A DNA stretch of 64,000 nt from Stenotrophomonas raiganjensis (SeqCode). GTDB lineage: Bacteria; Pseudomonadota; Gammaproteobacteria; Xanthomonadales; Xanthomonadaceae. Below, one piece after another: positions 25,527-35,511 of this stretch (the stretch's first letter is position 1; each line of letters begins with the position of its first letter). The stretch covers positions 56,524 to 120,523 of the forward strand of contig NZ_JAUTXR010000149.1 of assembly GCF_030658505.1 (NCBI RefSeq). Direction: 5' to 3'. The notes under the pieces were generated by a model that was given only the letters and a program-made list of their open reading frames with translations, was not told the DNA's origin and made no database searches. Position numbers and translations under genes: made by a program.

Positions 25527-27016
25527 ACCTGATCCCGCATCCCACTCTCCGCCGCTCCGGGCGCGCGCTGCTGGTGTCAGCGCTGGCCCTGGCCCTGGCC
25601 GCCTGCGCCAGCAGCCGTGGCCTCAATCCGCAGGGCCACGTGCTCGATGTGGACAGCCTGCACAGCGAACGCACTCTGGCCGACACCGACCTGAGCGCCA
25701 CCGGCTTCCCAGCGCAGGACTGGTGGAAGGCGCTTGGCGACGCGCAGCTGGACGCGCTGGTTGCTGAAGGCCTTGCCGGTCATCCGAGCCTGGATGCCGC
25801 CGACGCGCGCCTGCGCCAGGCCCAGGCCCAGGTCGGCACTGCGCGTGCGGATGAGCTGCCCAGCCTGTCGGTGTCCGGTGGCTACACCGGCCTGCGCCTG
25901 CCCGAGTCGATGGTCGGCAGCGAGATGGGTGGCCGCTACGGCGGCAGCAGCCAGGTCGCCTTCGACTTCAGCTATGGCGTGGACCTGTGGGGTGGCAAGC
26001 GCGCTGCCTGGGAAGCGGCCGTGGACGGTGCACATGCCGCTACCGTCGAAGCCCAGGCCGCGCGCCTGAATCTCTCGACCGGCATTACCCAGGCCTATGC
26101 CGACCTCGCCTATGCGTGGCAGCTCAACGATGTGGCCGAGGAAGAACTGACCCGCTCGCAGAAGTCGCTGCAGCTGACCCGGCAGCGCCGCGGCGCCGGC
26201 ATCGACAGTGACCTGCAGGTGCGCCAGGCCGAGGCCCGTGTGCCGGCCGCGCAGCAGCAGGTGCTGGCTGCACAGCAGCGCATCGATGCCGCTCGCACCG
26301 CGTTGGCGGCACTGGTCGGCAAGGGCCCGGACCGCGGGCTGTCGATCCAGCGCCCGCAGCCGCTGAACCCGATGGCGCTGCAGTTGCCGGGCGTGCTGCC
26401 CAGCGAACTGCTCGGCCGTCGCCCCGACATCGTCGCCGCACGCTGGCGCGTGGAAGCGGCCGACAAGCAGATCAAGGTCGCCAAGACCAAGTTCTACCCG
26501 AGCTTCAACCTGACCGCGCTGGCCGGCGTGGTCGCCCCGAACGTGGGCGACCTGCTGAAGAGCAGCTCCACCTTCGCCTACATCGGCCCGGCGCTGAGCC
26601 TGCCGATCTTCGAAGGCGGCAAGCTGCGCGCCAACCTGGCCAACACCGATGCGCAGTACGACCTGGCGGTGGCCAACTACAACCAGGCTGTGCTCGACGC
26701 GCTGCGTGACGTGGCCGACCAGGTCAACGCGGTGCGCTCGCTGGCCCAGCAGGCGCAGTCGCAGCAGCAGGCCGTGGATACCGCACGCTCGGCCTTCGAC
26801 CTGGCCCAGCAGCGCTACCGCGCCGGCATCGGCAGCTACCTGGACGTGCTGACCGCGCAGTCCACGCTGTTGCAGTCGCAGCAGCAGCTGGCCGGCCTGC
26901 AGTCGCAGCAGGTGCAGACCTCGGTGCGACTGAGCAAGGCGCTCGGCGGTGGTTTCCAGCCCGCTGACGCCGACCGCGCACCGATCGCCTCCCATTCCGA
27001 TTCCTCGCATTCCTGA
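25523..27016 (+). CDS. emrC: outer-membrane efflux lipoprotein (EmrC-type)
   Basis: A 497-residue TolC-like outer-membrane factor of the NodT group. Signal peptide ends in LALAACASSRG, giving a lipidated Cys near residue 28. The body has two OEP halves with long helices, [74 protein letters not shown] and GIGSYLDVLTAQSTLLQSQQQLA. E. coli EmrAB borrows TolC, but the S. maltophilia pump encodes its own outer-membrane protein between regulator and adaptor, as here. Start overlaps emrR by ATGA. Confidence 0.93.
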   Translation: MNLIPHPTLRRSGRALLVSALALALAACASSRGLNPQGHVLDVDSLHSERTLADTDLSATGFPAQDWWKALGDAQLDALVAEGLAGHPSLDAADARLRQAQAQVGTARADELPSLSVSGGYTGLRLPESMVGSEMGGRYGGSSQVAFDFSYGVDLWGGKRAAWEAAVDGAHAATVEAQAARLNLSTGITQAYADLAYAWQLNDVAEEELTRSQKSLQLTRQRRGAGIDSDLQVRQAEARVPAAQQQVLAAQQRIDAARTALAALVGKGPDRGLSIQRPQPLNPMALQLPGVLPSELLGRRPDIVAARWRVEAADKQIKVAKTKFYPSFNLTALAGVVAPNVGDLLKSSSTFAYIGPALSLPIFEGGKLRANLANTDAQYDLAVANYNQAVLDALRDVADQVNAVRSLAQQAQSQQQAVDTARSAFDLAQQRYRAGIGSYLDVLTAQSTLLQSQQQLAGLQSQQVQTSVRLSKALGGGFQPADADRAPIASHSDSSHS

Positions 27017-27027
27017 AGACGCCCGCC

Positions 27028-28209
27028 ATGAGCCAGACCCAAGACACCGCGGCCCCGGCCGCCCCCAACCGCCGCGGCAACCTGCTGCGCGGCCTGTTCG
27101 TGATCGTCGTGCTGCTGCTTGCCGCACTGGCGCTGTGGTACTTCATGTTCGGCCGTTGGTTCGAAGAGACCGACGATGCCTACGTGCAGGGCAACCAGGT
27201 GCAGATCACCCCGCTGGTGGCCGGTACCGTGGTCGCCATCAACGCCGATGACGGCATGCGCGTGGAGCGCGGCCAGCTGCTGGTGCAGCTGGACCCGTCC
27301 GACACCGCGGTGGCACTGCAGCAGGCCGAAGCCAACCTGGCCAAGACCGTGCGCCAGACCCGCGGCCTGTACCGCAGCGTAGAAGGCGCGCAGGCGGACC
27401 TGAACGCCCGCCAGGTGACCCTGAAGCGCGTGCGCGAAGACTACGCCCGCCGCAAGGACCTGGCCGCCACCGGCGCCATCTCCAACGAAGAACTGGCCCA
27501 CGCCCGCGACGAGCTGGCCGCGGCCGAAGCCGCCGTGGCCGGTTCGCGCGAGACCGTCGAGCGCAACCGCGCGCTGGTCGACGACACCGTGATCGCCACC
27601 CAGCCGGACGTGCAGGCCGCCGCCGCACAGCTGCGCCAGGCCTTCCTCAACAACGCCCGCGCCGGCATCGTCGCGCCGGTCTCCGGCTACGTCGCCCGTC
27701 GTTCGGTGCAGGTCGGCCAGCGCGTGCAGCCGGGCAACGCGCTGATGGCGGTAGTGCCGACCGAGCAGATGTGGGTCGAGGCCAACTTCAAGGAAACCCA
27801 GCTGCGCCACATGCGCCTGGGCCAGGAAGTGGAGCTGAAGTCGGACCTATATGCTGGTGACGTGAAGTACAAGGGCCGCATCCAGAGCCTGGGCCTGGGC
27901 ACCGGTTCGGCGTTCTCGCTGCTGCCGGCGCAGAACGCCAGCGGCAACTGGATCAAGATCGTGCAGCGCGTACCGGTGCGCATCGCCATCGATGCCAAGC
28001 AGCTGGCCGAGCACCCGCTGCGCATCGGCCTGTCGATGAAGGCCGAAGTGAGCCTGCGCGACCAGAAGGGCGAAGTGCTGCCGAGCACCCCGGCCAAGGG
28101 CACGGTGTTCGACACCGACGTGTATGCCAAGCAGCTGCATGATGCCGACGAGGTGATCCACACGATCATCCAGGGCAACCTGCCGCAGCAACAGGCGAAG
28201 GTGGGCTGA
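27028..28209 (+). CDS. emrA: membrane-fusion adaptor of the Emr pump
   Basis: A 393-residue HlyD-family adaptor joining EmrB to EmrC. One N-terminal membrane anchor (LFVIVVLLLAALALWYFMF, residues 17-38) precedes TDDAYVQGNQVQITPLVAGTV, the strict EmrA signature, then a long alpha-helical hairpin (about 85-200) and barrel segments (GYVARRSVQVGQRVQPGNALMAVVP; IKIVQRVPVRIAID). It begins 12 nt after emrC and is followed by emrB after 7 nt, so all belong to one transcript. Confidence 0.95.
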   Translation: MSQTQDTAAPAAPNRRGNLLRGLFVIVVLLLAALALWYFMFGRWFEETDDAYVQGNQVQITPLVAGTVVAINADDGMRVERGQLLVQLDPSDTAVALQQAEANLAKTVRQTRGLYRSVEGAQADLNARQVTLKRVREDYARRKDLAATGAISNEELAHARDELAAAEAAVAGSRETVERNRALVDDTVIATQPDVQAAAAQLRQAFLNNARAGIVAPVSGYVARRSVQVGQRVQPGNALMAVVPTEQMWVEANFKETQLRHMRLGQEVELKSDLYAGDVKYKGRIQSLGLGTGSAFSLLPAQNASGNWIKIVQRVPVRIAIDAKQLAEHPLRIGLSMKAEVSLRDQKGEVLPSTPAKGTVFDTDVYAKQLHDADEVIHTIIQGNLPQQQAKVG

Positions 28210-28216
28210 GGTCGCC

Positions 28217-29803
28217 ATGTCCGCACAAGCTCCAGCCGCGCCCGGCGCTCCGGGCGCACCGGCGGCGCCGGCTGCGGCCTCCGGGTTCCTGCCGCCCAGC
28301 GTCGCCCTGTGCACCGTTGGCCTGGCGATGGCGTCGTTCATGCAGGTGCTCGACACCACCATCGCCAACGTCTCGCTGCCGACCATCGCCGGCAACCTCG
28401 GCGCCAGTTCGCAGCAGGCGACCTGGGTCATCACCTCGTTCGCGGTCAGCACGGCCATCGCGCTGCCGCTGACCGGCTGGCTCAGCCGCCGTTTCGGCGA
28501 ACGCAAGCTGTTCGTCTGGGCGACTCTGGCCTTCGTCATCACCTCGCTGTTGTGCGGCCTTGCGCAGAGCATGGGCATGCTGGTGGTGTCGCGTGCGCTG
28601 CAGGGTTTCGTGGCCGGTCCGATGTACCCGATCACACAGTCGCTGCTGGTCTCGATCTATCCGCGCGAGAAACGCGGGCAGGCATTGGCGCTGCTGGCGA
28701 TGATCACGGTGGTGGCGCCGATCTGCGGCCCGATCCTCGGTGGCTGGATCACCGACAACTACAGCTGGGAATGGATCTTCCTGATCAACGTGCCGTTGGG
28801 CATCTTCGCCGCGCTGGTGGTGGGCAACCAGTTGAAGGGGCGCCCGGAACAGATCGAGAAGCCGAAGATGGACTACGTCGGCCTGATCACGCTGGTGATT
28901 GGTGTCGGCGCGCTGCAGCTGGTGCTCGACCTGGGCAACGACGAGGACTGGTTCTCGTCGATGAAGATCGTGGTGCTGGCCTGCGTGGCGGTGGTAACGC
29001 TGACCGTGTTCCTGATCTGGGAACTGACCGACAAGGATCCGATCGTCGACCTGAAGCTGTTCCGGCACCGCAACTTCCGCGCCGGCACGCTGGCGATGGT
29101 GGTGGCCTATGCGGCGTTCTTCAGCGTGGCCCTGCTGATTCCGCAGTGGCTGCAGCGTGACATGGGCTATACCGCGATCTGGGCAGGCCTGGCGACCGCA
29201 CCGATCGGCATCCTGCCGGTGATCATGACGCCGTTCGTGGGCAAGTATGCGTCGCGCTTCGACATGCGGATGCTGGCCACCGTGGCCTTCATCGTGCTGT
29301 CGATGACCAGCTTCCTGCGCTCGAACTTCAACCTGCAGGTGGACTACATGCACGTGGCCGGCGTGCAGCTGATCATGGGCATTGGCGTGGCGCTGTTCTT
29401 CATGCCGGTGCTGCAGATCCTGCTGTCGGATCTGGATGGGCGCGAGATCGCCGCGGGCTCCGGCCTGGCGACGTTCCTGCGTACGCTGGGCGGCAGCTTC
29501 GCGGCCTCGCTGACGACGTGGCTGTGGGCGCGGCGCACGCAGGTGCACCATGCCGACCTGACCGAGCACATCTCGGCCTATCAGCCGGGCATGCAGGACC
29601 AGGTCACGGCGATGGGGCAGGGTGACCTGCAACACGGTGCAGCGGTGCTGAACAACATGATCAACCACCAGGCATCGCAGATGGGCTTCAACGACATCTT
29701 CTTCCTGCTGGGCTGGATTTTCCTGGCGATCATTACGTTCCTGTGGCTGGCCAAGCCGCCATTCGGCGCAGGTGCGGGTGCAGCCGCCGGTGGTGGACAC
29801 TGA
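28217..29803 (+). CDS. emrB: MFS multidrug transporter of the Emr pump (DHA2, 14 TM)
   Basis: A 528-residue drug:H+ antiporter with 14 hydrophobic segments. It starts with an Ala/Pro-rich lead, then the DHA2 motifs: FMQVLDTTIANVSLPTIAGNLG (motif D1), WLSRRFGERKLFVW (motif A), SRALQGFVAGPMYP and GPILGGWITDNYSWEWIFLINVP (motif C). EmrB relatives export uncouplers, nalidixic acid and hydrophobic drugs. It ends the operon; a terminator follows 31 nt later. Confidence 0.95.
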   Translation: MSAQAPAAPGAPGAPAAPAAASGFLPPSVALCTVGLAMASFMQVLDTTIANVSLPTIAGNLGASSQQATWVITSFAVSTAIALPLTGWLSRRFGERKLFVWATLAFVITSLLCGLAQSMGMLVVSRALQGFVAGPMYPITQSLLVSIYPREKRGQALALLAMITVVAPICGPILGGWITDNYSWEWIFLINVPLGIFAALVVGNQLKGRPEQIEKPKMDYVGLITLVIGVGALQLVLDLGNDEDWFSSMKIVVLACVAVVTLTVFLIWELTDKDPIVDLKLFRHRNFRAGTLAMVVAYAAFFSVALLIPQWLQRDMGYTAIWAGLATAPIGILPVIMTPFVGKYASRFDMRMLATVAFIVLSMTSFLRSNFNLQVDYMHVAGVQLIMGIGVALFFMPVLQILLSDLDGREIAAGSGLATFLRTLGGSFAASLTTWLWARRTQVHHADLTEHISAYQPGMQDQVTAMGQGDLQHGAAVLNNMINHQASQMGFNDIFFLLGWIFLAIITFLWLAKPPFGAGAGAAAGGGH

Positions 29804-29834
29804 AACTCCCTGGAAACACCGTGCTGTATTTTGA

Positions 29835-29857
29835 CCCCGCCGCGAGGCGGGGTTTTT
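29835..29857 (+). terminator. emrRCAB terminator
   Basis: CCCCGCC (29835-29841) and GGCGGGG (29846-29852) around GCGA, followed by TTTTT. Confidence 0.88.
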
Positions 29858-29914
29858 GTTGGGGCGACGCTGGTCGCGCGGGCATTGCCCTCGGGGTGGT
29901 GCAACGGCGCAGGT

Positions 29915-30193
29915 TCAGCGCGTGCGATAGACGCGTTTGAACACCACCCGGTCGGAAGACCATCGGGAAATGGCCCAGATCCCCGCCACAAGTACGGCGC
30001 CGCATGCGAGCCAGCCGGCAGTGGCCTGAAATCGGCTGCCGACAAGTGCGCCGGAGATGATGGCGGCGACAAAGACAAGCATTACGGCCTCCTTTGATGC
30101 GCCGTAGTGGACCTCGGCCTGGCATCCCACGCATACGCTTACGCCGTGGTTCGAGCCGGTATGGCAGTGTGGGCAGATGATGCTGCGCTGCAT
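29915..30193 (-). CDS. small zinc-ribbon membrane protein
   Basis: A 92-residue protein with a zinc-ribbon at the N-terminus (MQRSIICPHC, then VCVGCQAEV: two C-x2-C knuckles 12 residues apart) and two hydrophobic segments, about residues 36-55 and 60-78, followed by a basic tail (RVVFKRVYRTR). AAGGA lies 9 nt upstream of the ATG. The frame upstream of 30193 runs into a tRNA gene and is not coding. Function unknown; membrane proteins with a cytoplasmic zinc ribbon are common and diverse. Confidence 0.65.
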   Translation of the reverse strand: MQRSIICPHCHTGSNHGVSVCVGCQAEVHYGASKEAVMLVFVAAIISGALVGSRFQATAGWLACGAVLVAGIWAISRWSSDRVVFKRVYRTR

Positions 30194-30477
30194 TGGTGCG
30201 TCCTTTGGGGGAGAGGAGGGGCGCTGGTCAGGTCGTGGCGATACACCTGCAACCGGCTCCCGCAAATCTGCCTCCCACCGAAAAGGAATCGGGTGGATCT
30301 CGACTAGGAAAAGTACGAATTGAACGGGGAACGTGAAATGCGCCCCAAAAGGGGGCCGTTCAAGGTCTGGTGACGACGCGCCAGGAGGAGGTATGCACCC
30401 GCAGACGACGCCCGGACGGTGCGAGATACGACAGTCCGAGTGGCGGTTGCGATGCCAGGATCGCCAAACCCCGGAAA

Positions 30478-30500
30478 CGAAAAAACCCGCTTTCGCGGGT
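30478..30500 (-). terminator. terminator of the first tRNA-Leu gene
   Basis: ACCCGC (30485-30490), loop TTTC, GCGGGT (30495-30500). On the minus strand it is followed by a run of six T residues, 18 nt behind the tRNA. Confidence 0.85.
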
Positions 30501-30517
30501 TTGATCATCTTGAGTCG

Positions 30518-30602
<85 letters not shown>

Positions 30603-30652
30603 GACTCAGGAGATGAATTGTGCGGGACGGCAGAGAGAGTGTCAACAACATT

Positions 30653-31552
30653 TCACACATTTTTCTGCGGCTGCACGCCCAGGTGAAGCAGCAGGCTGCG
30701 CATCGCCGGTGACAGCTGCGCCCATTCGGCGAAACAGGCGCACAGGCGGCGCTGTGCCCACGCATCTGCAAGCGGGACCGCAACAGTACGGGTATTGCGT
30801 CGATGCTGGCGGGCGATGGTGCGCGGCACGATGCCGAGACCAATGCCGTGGCCGACCATGATGCACACGCCTTCGAAGGTCTTCATGCGGATGCGTACGT
30901 CCAGGCGTCGCCCGATGTCGCGTGCCTGGTCTTCGATGTAGGCCTGCAGTGCATTGCCGTCGGCCAGCGCGACGAAGGTCTCGCCGGCAACATCGGCGAA
31001 GGCCACGCTGCGCCGCGATGCGAAGCGGTGTTCCGCGGGCAGCAGCATCACCAGTGGATCTTCGGCGACCACGTGCTGCTGCAGGCCGGCAGCGTCGACC
31101 GCATCACTGATGATGCCGGCTTCGGCCTGGCCAGCGTTGATCGCACGCACGACTTCGGGGCTGGTGCGCTCCAGCAGTTCCACGTGCAGGCGCGGGCGTT
31201 CGGCCAGCCACGGTGCCAGCCGCGAAGGCAGGTAGTTGGTCAGTGCTGCGGTGTTGGCATACAGATGCAGTGTGCCGCGCGCGCCGTGCGCGAACGCCTG
31301 CAGTTCACCGCGCAGCTGCGCCTGCTGCTGCAGGATCAATCGTGCATGGTGGGCGAGGGCGGCGCCGGCTTCGGTCAGGCTGACGCCGCGGGGGTGCCGG
31401 TTCACCAACGCGGTGCCGGCATCGGCTTCGATCGTGCGCAGGCGTTCGCTGGCCGACGCCAGTGCCAGGTTTGCCTGCGCTGCGCCGGCCGTGATGCTGC
31501 CCGCCTCGGCAATCGCCAGGAACAGGCGCAGGTCGGCGATATCCATCCGCAT
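30653..31552 (-). CDS. LysR-family transcription regulator
   Basis: A 299-residue LysR regulator: N-terminal helix-turn-helix in MDIADLRLFLAIAEAGSITAGAAQANLALASASERLRTIE, then a substrate-binding domain (GTLHLYANTAALTNYLPSRL onward). It is transcribed away from the TauE/SafE permease gene, the usual layout for a LysR regulator and its target, so it probably controls that permease; the ligand is unknown. Start at 31552 (MRMDI) or 31546 (MDI). The end is close to tRNA-Leu copy 1. Confidence 0.9.
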   Translation of the reverse strand: MRMDIADLRLFLAIAEAGSITAGAAQANLALASASERLRTIEADAGTALVNRHPRGVSLTEAGAALAHHARLILQQQAQLRGELQAFAHGARGTLHLYANTAALTNYLPSRLAPWLAERPRLHVELLERTSPEVVRAINAGQAEAGIISDAVDAAGLQQHVVAEDPLVMLLPAEHRFASRRSVAFADVAGETFVALADGNALQAYIEDQARDIGRRLDVRIRMKTFEGVCIMVGHGIGLGIVPRTIARQHRRNTRTVAVPLADAWAQRRLCACFAEWAQLSPAMRSLLLHLGVQPQKNV

Positions 31553-31651
31553 GTGATGCCCTCATCGCAACGGCTGCGCCTTCGGATCAGCCGAAGGCAA
31601 GGCCGGAAACACCGCATTGTGCGCCGAGCGGCCGGCCGATCCAATGAAGGC

Positions 31652-32398
31652 ATGAATGAATCAATGTACTTCTACGTGCTGCTGGTGGCGGTGTTCGTGC
31701 TGGCCGGTGTGGTCAAGGGTGTGACTGGCATGGGGTTGCCGACGGTGGCGATGGGGCTGCTGGGCAGCACGCTGTCGCCGGTGGCGGCAGCGTCGATGCT
31801 GTTCATTCCCACTTTCGTCACCAATGCGTGGCAGCTGTTGTCCGGGCCGTCACTGGACCGTATCGTGCGGCGCCTGTGGCCGATGATGCTGGTCGTGGTG
31901 GTGGTGACGCTGGGCTCGGCGGCGCTGCTGGTGCGGGTCGATCGCACTTGGTCGCGCGTTGCGTTGGGCGTGGCATTGGTGGTCTATGCCGCCTATGCGT
32001 TGCTTGCGCCGGTGTTCCGCGTGCAGCAGCGGCGCGAGCGTTGGCTGGGGCCGCTGGTGGGGGCGTTGTCGGGCGTGGTGACCGGCGCCACCGGCGTGTT
32101 CGTGATGCCGGCGGTGCCGTACCTGCAGTCGCTGGGGTTGCAGCGCGAGGAGCTGGTGCAGGCGCTGGGGCTGGCGTTCACGGTGTCAACGATTTCGCTG
32201 ACCGCCGGCCTGGTGCTGCACGGCGCATTCGGCATCCAGCAGCTGGGGCTGAGTGCGCTGGCGGTGCTGCCGGCATTGCTGGGCATGTGGCTGGGGCAGG
32301 TGATCCGGCAGCGCATCAGTGCGCGGGTGTTTCGGGGCTGCTTCCTGGGTTTCCTGCTGCTGCTCGGGCTGGAACTGGTGCTGCGGCCGCTGCTCTGA
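31652..32398 (+). CDS. TauE/SafE-family permease
   Basis: A 248-residue protein with about 8 hydrophobic helices. The first repeat has LVAVFVLAGVVKGVTGMGLPTVAMGLLG and the second GPLVGALSGVVTGATGVFVMPAVPYLQSLGL, the two glycine-rich halves that define the TauE/SafE (DUF81) family of anion and sulfonate/sulfite exporters. Substrate is not evident. It diverges from a LysR gene. ATG 31652 is chosen; ATG 31664 in the same frame is also possible. A bidirectional terminator follows. Confidence 0.85.
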   Translation: MNESMYFYVLLVAVFVLAGVVKGVTGMGLPTVAMGLLGSTLSPVAAASMLFIPTFVTNAWQLLSGPSLDRIVRRLWPMMLVVVVVTLGSAALLVRVDRTWSRVALGVALVVYAAYALLAPVFRVQQRRERWLGPLVGALSGVVTGATGVFVMPAVPYLQSLGLQREELVQALGLAFTVSTISLTAGLVLHGAFGIQQLGLSALAVLPALLGMWLGQVIRQRISARVFRGCFLGFLLLLGLELVLRPLL

Positions 32399-32416
32399 TG
32401 CCGGATTCCGGGCATG

Positions 32417-32442
32417 AAAAAACCCGCTCTCGCGGGTTTTTC
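32417..32442. terminator. bidirectional terminator, permease and tRNA-Leu copy 2
   Basis: ACCCGC (32422-32427), loop TCTC, GCGGGT (32432-32437), with A5 on the left and T5 on the right, so it can end the permease message from the left and the tRNA from the right. Confidence 0.85.
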
Positions 32443-32454
32443 TCATTCTCGACG

Positions 32455-32539
<85 letters not shown>

Positions 32540-32708
32540 GTCGAGGAGCGAAATTATGGGGTGTTGTTACGGGGGTGTCAACACTTTTTCTGGATCCGGT
32601 GTCGGATCCCGTTTCGCGTGCGGAGCGGGCGCTGACCCCATCTCACTCGCTTGGGGTCGGAGCGCTTTCCTTCGGAAAGAAATTCGGCCCCGTTGCTGGA
32701 TTGCAGGC

Positions 32709-32740
32709 AAAAAAAATCCCCGCCGAAGCGAGGAGTTTTT
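32709..32740 (-). terminator. terminator of tRNA-Leu copy 3
   Basis: On the minus strand TCCTCGC pairs with GCGGGGA (one G-U pair) around a stable TTCG loop (32717-32734), followed by eight T residues (complement of 32709-32716). Confidence 0.8.
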
Positions 32741-32744
32741 TCGT

Positions 32745-32829
<85 letters not shown>

Positions 32830-32957
32830 GTTCCAGAGGCGCAATTGTGAAGATGAATCCGCAGGTTGTCAACGACTTCCTGAATATTTTTCACGCAAGG
32901 CCTTCAAGACGGCCACTGACCCGTTCTGCACGCCGTCAACGGCTACCATGTAGGGCG

Positions 32958-35417
32958 ATGACTACCAAAAAACCAAGCAAGGGCGGGAGCACCTCCCGCG
33001 GCCAGGCCCCGAAGAAGGGCGCCAAGGCGGGCACGGCCCGCACCACCAAGCCGGGCAAGCCGTTGCCGGGCTGGTTCCCCGAATTGAATGAAGGCGGCAC
33101 ACCGCCGCGTGGCCGCAAGGTCCGCAGCAGCGACGCACCGGGCCCGGCCCCGGGCCGCAAGTTGCCGCCGACCGGCAAGGTGATCGACGATCCCTATGCC
33201 GCCCGCGAAGCAGAGAAGTACGAACAGCCCATCGCCAGCCGCGAAGCCATCCTGGCCCTGCTGGAGCGTTGCGAAGGGCCGCAGACGGCAGAGGAACTGG
33301 GCGCACGCCTGGGCCTGACCGCACCGGACCGTGCCGAAGCACTGTCGCGCCGGCTCGGCGCCATGGTCCGCGACGGCCAGCTGGTGCAGAACCGCCGCGG
33401 CGGCTTCGCCCCGATCCAGACCCTGAACCTGGTCACCGGCGTGGTGATCGCCAACCCGGAGGGGTTCGGCTTCCTGCGCCCGGTCGAGGGCGGCGACGAC
33501 CTGTTCCTGCCGCCGTATGAAATGCGCAAGGTCATGCACGGCGACAAGGTGCTGGCCCGCGTGACCGGCATCGACCACCGTGGCCGCCGCGAAGGCAGCA
33601 TCGCCCGCGTGCTCGAACGCGGTATGACCCGCCTGATCGGCCGCTTCAGCATCGAGATGGGCATCAACTACGTGGTGCCCGACGACAAGCGCGTGCAGCG
33701 CAACGTGCAGGTGCCGCCGGACCAGACCGGTGGCGCGCGCGACGGCCAGCTGGTGGTCTGCGAACTGACCCAGGCCCCGGACAGCCGCCGCCCGCCGATC
33801 GGCCGCATCATCGCCGTGCTTGGCGACAAGCTGACCGCGTCGCTGGTGGTGGAGACCGCCATCCACGGCCACGAACTGCCGTTCGAGTTCCCGCAGGAGG
33901 TGCTGGACGAAGCGGCCGCGGTGCCGCTGGTGGTGGAACCGCCAATGATCGGCGACCGTGTCGATCTGCGCAGCACGCCGCTGGTCACCATCGACGGTGA
34001 GGATGCCAAGGACTTCGACGACGCGGTGTACTGCGAGCCGAACGCCGATGGCTTCCGCCTGGTGGTGGCGATTGCCGATGTCTCCAACTACGTGCGCCCC
34101 GGTACGCCGCTGGATGAGGAGGCGCAGAAGCGTGCCACCTCGGTGTACTTCCCGGGCTTCGTGGTGCCAATGCTGCCGGAGACGCTGTCCAATGGCATCT
34201 GCTCGCTGATGCCGAAGGTCGACCGCATGTGCTTCGTCTGCGACATGCAGATCGACCGCGATGGCCTGGTCACGCATTCGCGCTTCTACGAGGCGGTGAT
34301 GAATTCGCATGCGCGCCTGACCTACACCCAGGTGTGGAAGGCGGTGGGCGAGGACGATGCCGATACCAAGGCCTGGATGGGCGAGCTGCTGCCGCAGGTG
34401 CAGCGCCTGCACCAGCTGTACAAGGTGTTGTCCAAGGCACGTGCCAAGCGCGGCGCCATCGAGTTCGAAAGCAGCGAAGTTCGCTTCGTGCTGGACAACC
34501 GTGGTGAAGTCACCCAGGCCGGCATGCTGGTGCGCAATGACGCGCACAAGCTGATCGAGGAATGCATGATCGCGGCCAATGTGGAGGCAGCGAAGTACCT
34601 GCTGTCGCGCCATGTGCCGGCCCCGTACCGCATCCACGAGAAGCCGCCGGAAACCAAGTACGCCGACCTCCTGGAATTCCTTAAGGAGTTCAAGCTGAGC
34701 CTGCCGCCATGGTCGAAGGTGCGCCCGGGCGATTACACCAAGCTGCTGAAGAAGATCCGCGACCGCCCCGATGCCACGCTGCTGGAATCGGTGCTGCTGC
34801 GCAGCCAGAGCCTGGCGATCTACAGCCCGGAAAACCACGGTCATTTCGGTCTGGCACTGGAGGCGTACGCGCACTTCACCTCGCCGATCCGCCGTTACCC
34901 CGACCTGCTGGTGCACCGCGCGATCAAGCACGCGCTGTCCGGCAAGCCGCTGGACAAGTTCACCTACAACGCGCGCGAAATGGCTGCGCTGGCGCTGCAG
35001 TGCTCCGAGCGCGAGCGCCGTGCCGATGAAGCCGAACGCGAGGTCGACGAGCGTTACCGCGCGGCGTGGATGGAAAAGCACGTGGGTGGCCAGTTCGATG
35101 GCGTGATCAGCGGCGTGACCAGCTTCGGCCTGTTCGTGGAACTGGACGAGTCGAAGGTGCAGGGCCTGGTGCACGTGACCCAGCTGCCGCAGGACTATTA
35201 CAAGTTCGACGCCACGCGCAAGACGCTGACCGGCGAACGCCGCGGCAGCAGTTACCGTCTGGGCGACCGCGTGCGGATCCTGGTGCTGAAGGCCAGCATG
35301 GAAGAGCGCAAGATCGACTTCCGCCTGGTCGAGCACAAGGGCGAGGACGAGGGTGGTGGCCTGCCGCCGCTGCCCGAGCGTGGCAAGCCGGCCAAGCGGA
35401 AGAAAGAGAAATACTGA
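32958..35417 (+). CDS. rnr: ribonuclease R
   Basis: A processive 3'-5' exoribonuclease that degrades structured RNA. The 819-residue protein begins with a 60-residue basic, disordered lead (Lys/Gly/Thr-rich), a winged-helix segment (SREAILALLERCEGPQTAEELGARL), two cold-shock/OB domains (GFGFLRPVEGGDDLFLPPYEM near 170), the RNB catalytic domain with the TIDGEDAKDFDDAVY acidic cluster near residue 345, and a C-terminal S1 domain (GVISGVTSFGLFVELDES near 720) with a Lys-rich tail. The RNB acidic residues are intact. Start at ATG 32958. rlmB lies downstream, as in E. coli, but with a GFA gene between. Confidence 0.96.
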   Translation: MTTKKPSKGGSTSRGQAPKKGAKAGTARTTKPGKPLPGWFPELNEGGTPPRGRKVRSSDAPGPAPGRKLPPTGKVIDDPYAAREAEKYEQPIASREAILALLERCEGPQTAEELGARLGLTAPDRAEALSRRLGAMVRDGQLVQNRRGGFAPIQTLNLVTGVVIANPEGFGFLRPVEGGDDLFLPPYEMRKVMHGDKVLARVTGIDHRGRREGSIARVLERGMTRLIGRFSIEMGINYVVPDDKRVQRNVQVPPDQTGGARDGQLVVCELTQAPDSRRPPIGRIIAVLGDKLTASLVVETAIHGHELPFEFPQEVLDEAAAVPLVVEPPMIGDRVDLRSTPLVTIDGEDAKDFDDAVYCEPNADGFRLVVAIADVSNYVRPGTPLDEEAQKRATSVYFPGFVVPMLPETLSNGICSLMPKVDRMCFVCDMQIDRDGLVTHSRFYEAVMNSHARLTYTQVWKAVGEDDADTKAWMGELLPQVQRLHQLYKVLSKARAKRGAIEFESSEVRFVLDNRGEVTQAGMLVRNDAHKLIEECMIAANVEAAKYLLSRHVPAPYRIHEKPPETKYADLLEFLKEFKLSLPPWSKVRPGDYTKLLKKIRDRPDATLLESVLLRSQSLAIYSPENHGHFGLALEAYAHFTSPIRRYPDLLVHRAIKHALSGKPLDKFTYNAREMAALALQCSERERRADEAEREVDERYRAAWMEKHVGGQFDGVISGVTSFGLFVELDESKVQGLVHVTQLPQDYYKFDATRKTLTGERRGSSYRLGDRVRILVLKASMEERKIDFRLVEHKGEDEGGGLPPLPERGKPAKRKKEKY

Positions 35418-35425
35418 TGGCCGTG

Positions 35426-35498
35426 GTAGTGCCGGCCGCTGGCCGGCATCCATGGCACCCTCGGCACCGACGGGTTGCCGGCCAGCGGCCGGCACCAC
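35426..35498. repeat. SMAG variant with GCCGGCCGCTGG stems
   Basis: GTAGTGCCGGCCGCTGGCCG begins at 35426 and the reverse arm CGGCCAGCGGCCGGCACCAC ends at 35498. The head of the right arm is CCAC in place of CTAC, a one-base change from the usual GTAG. Confidence 0.75.
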
Positions 35499-35511
35499 CA
35501 GGAGACATCGC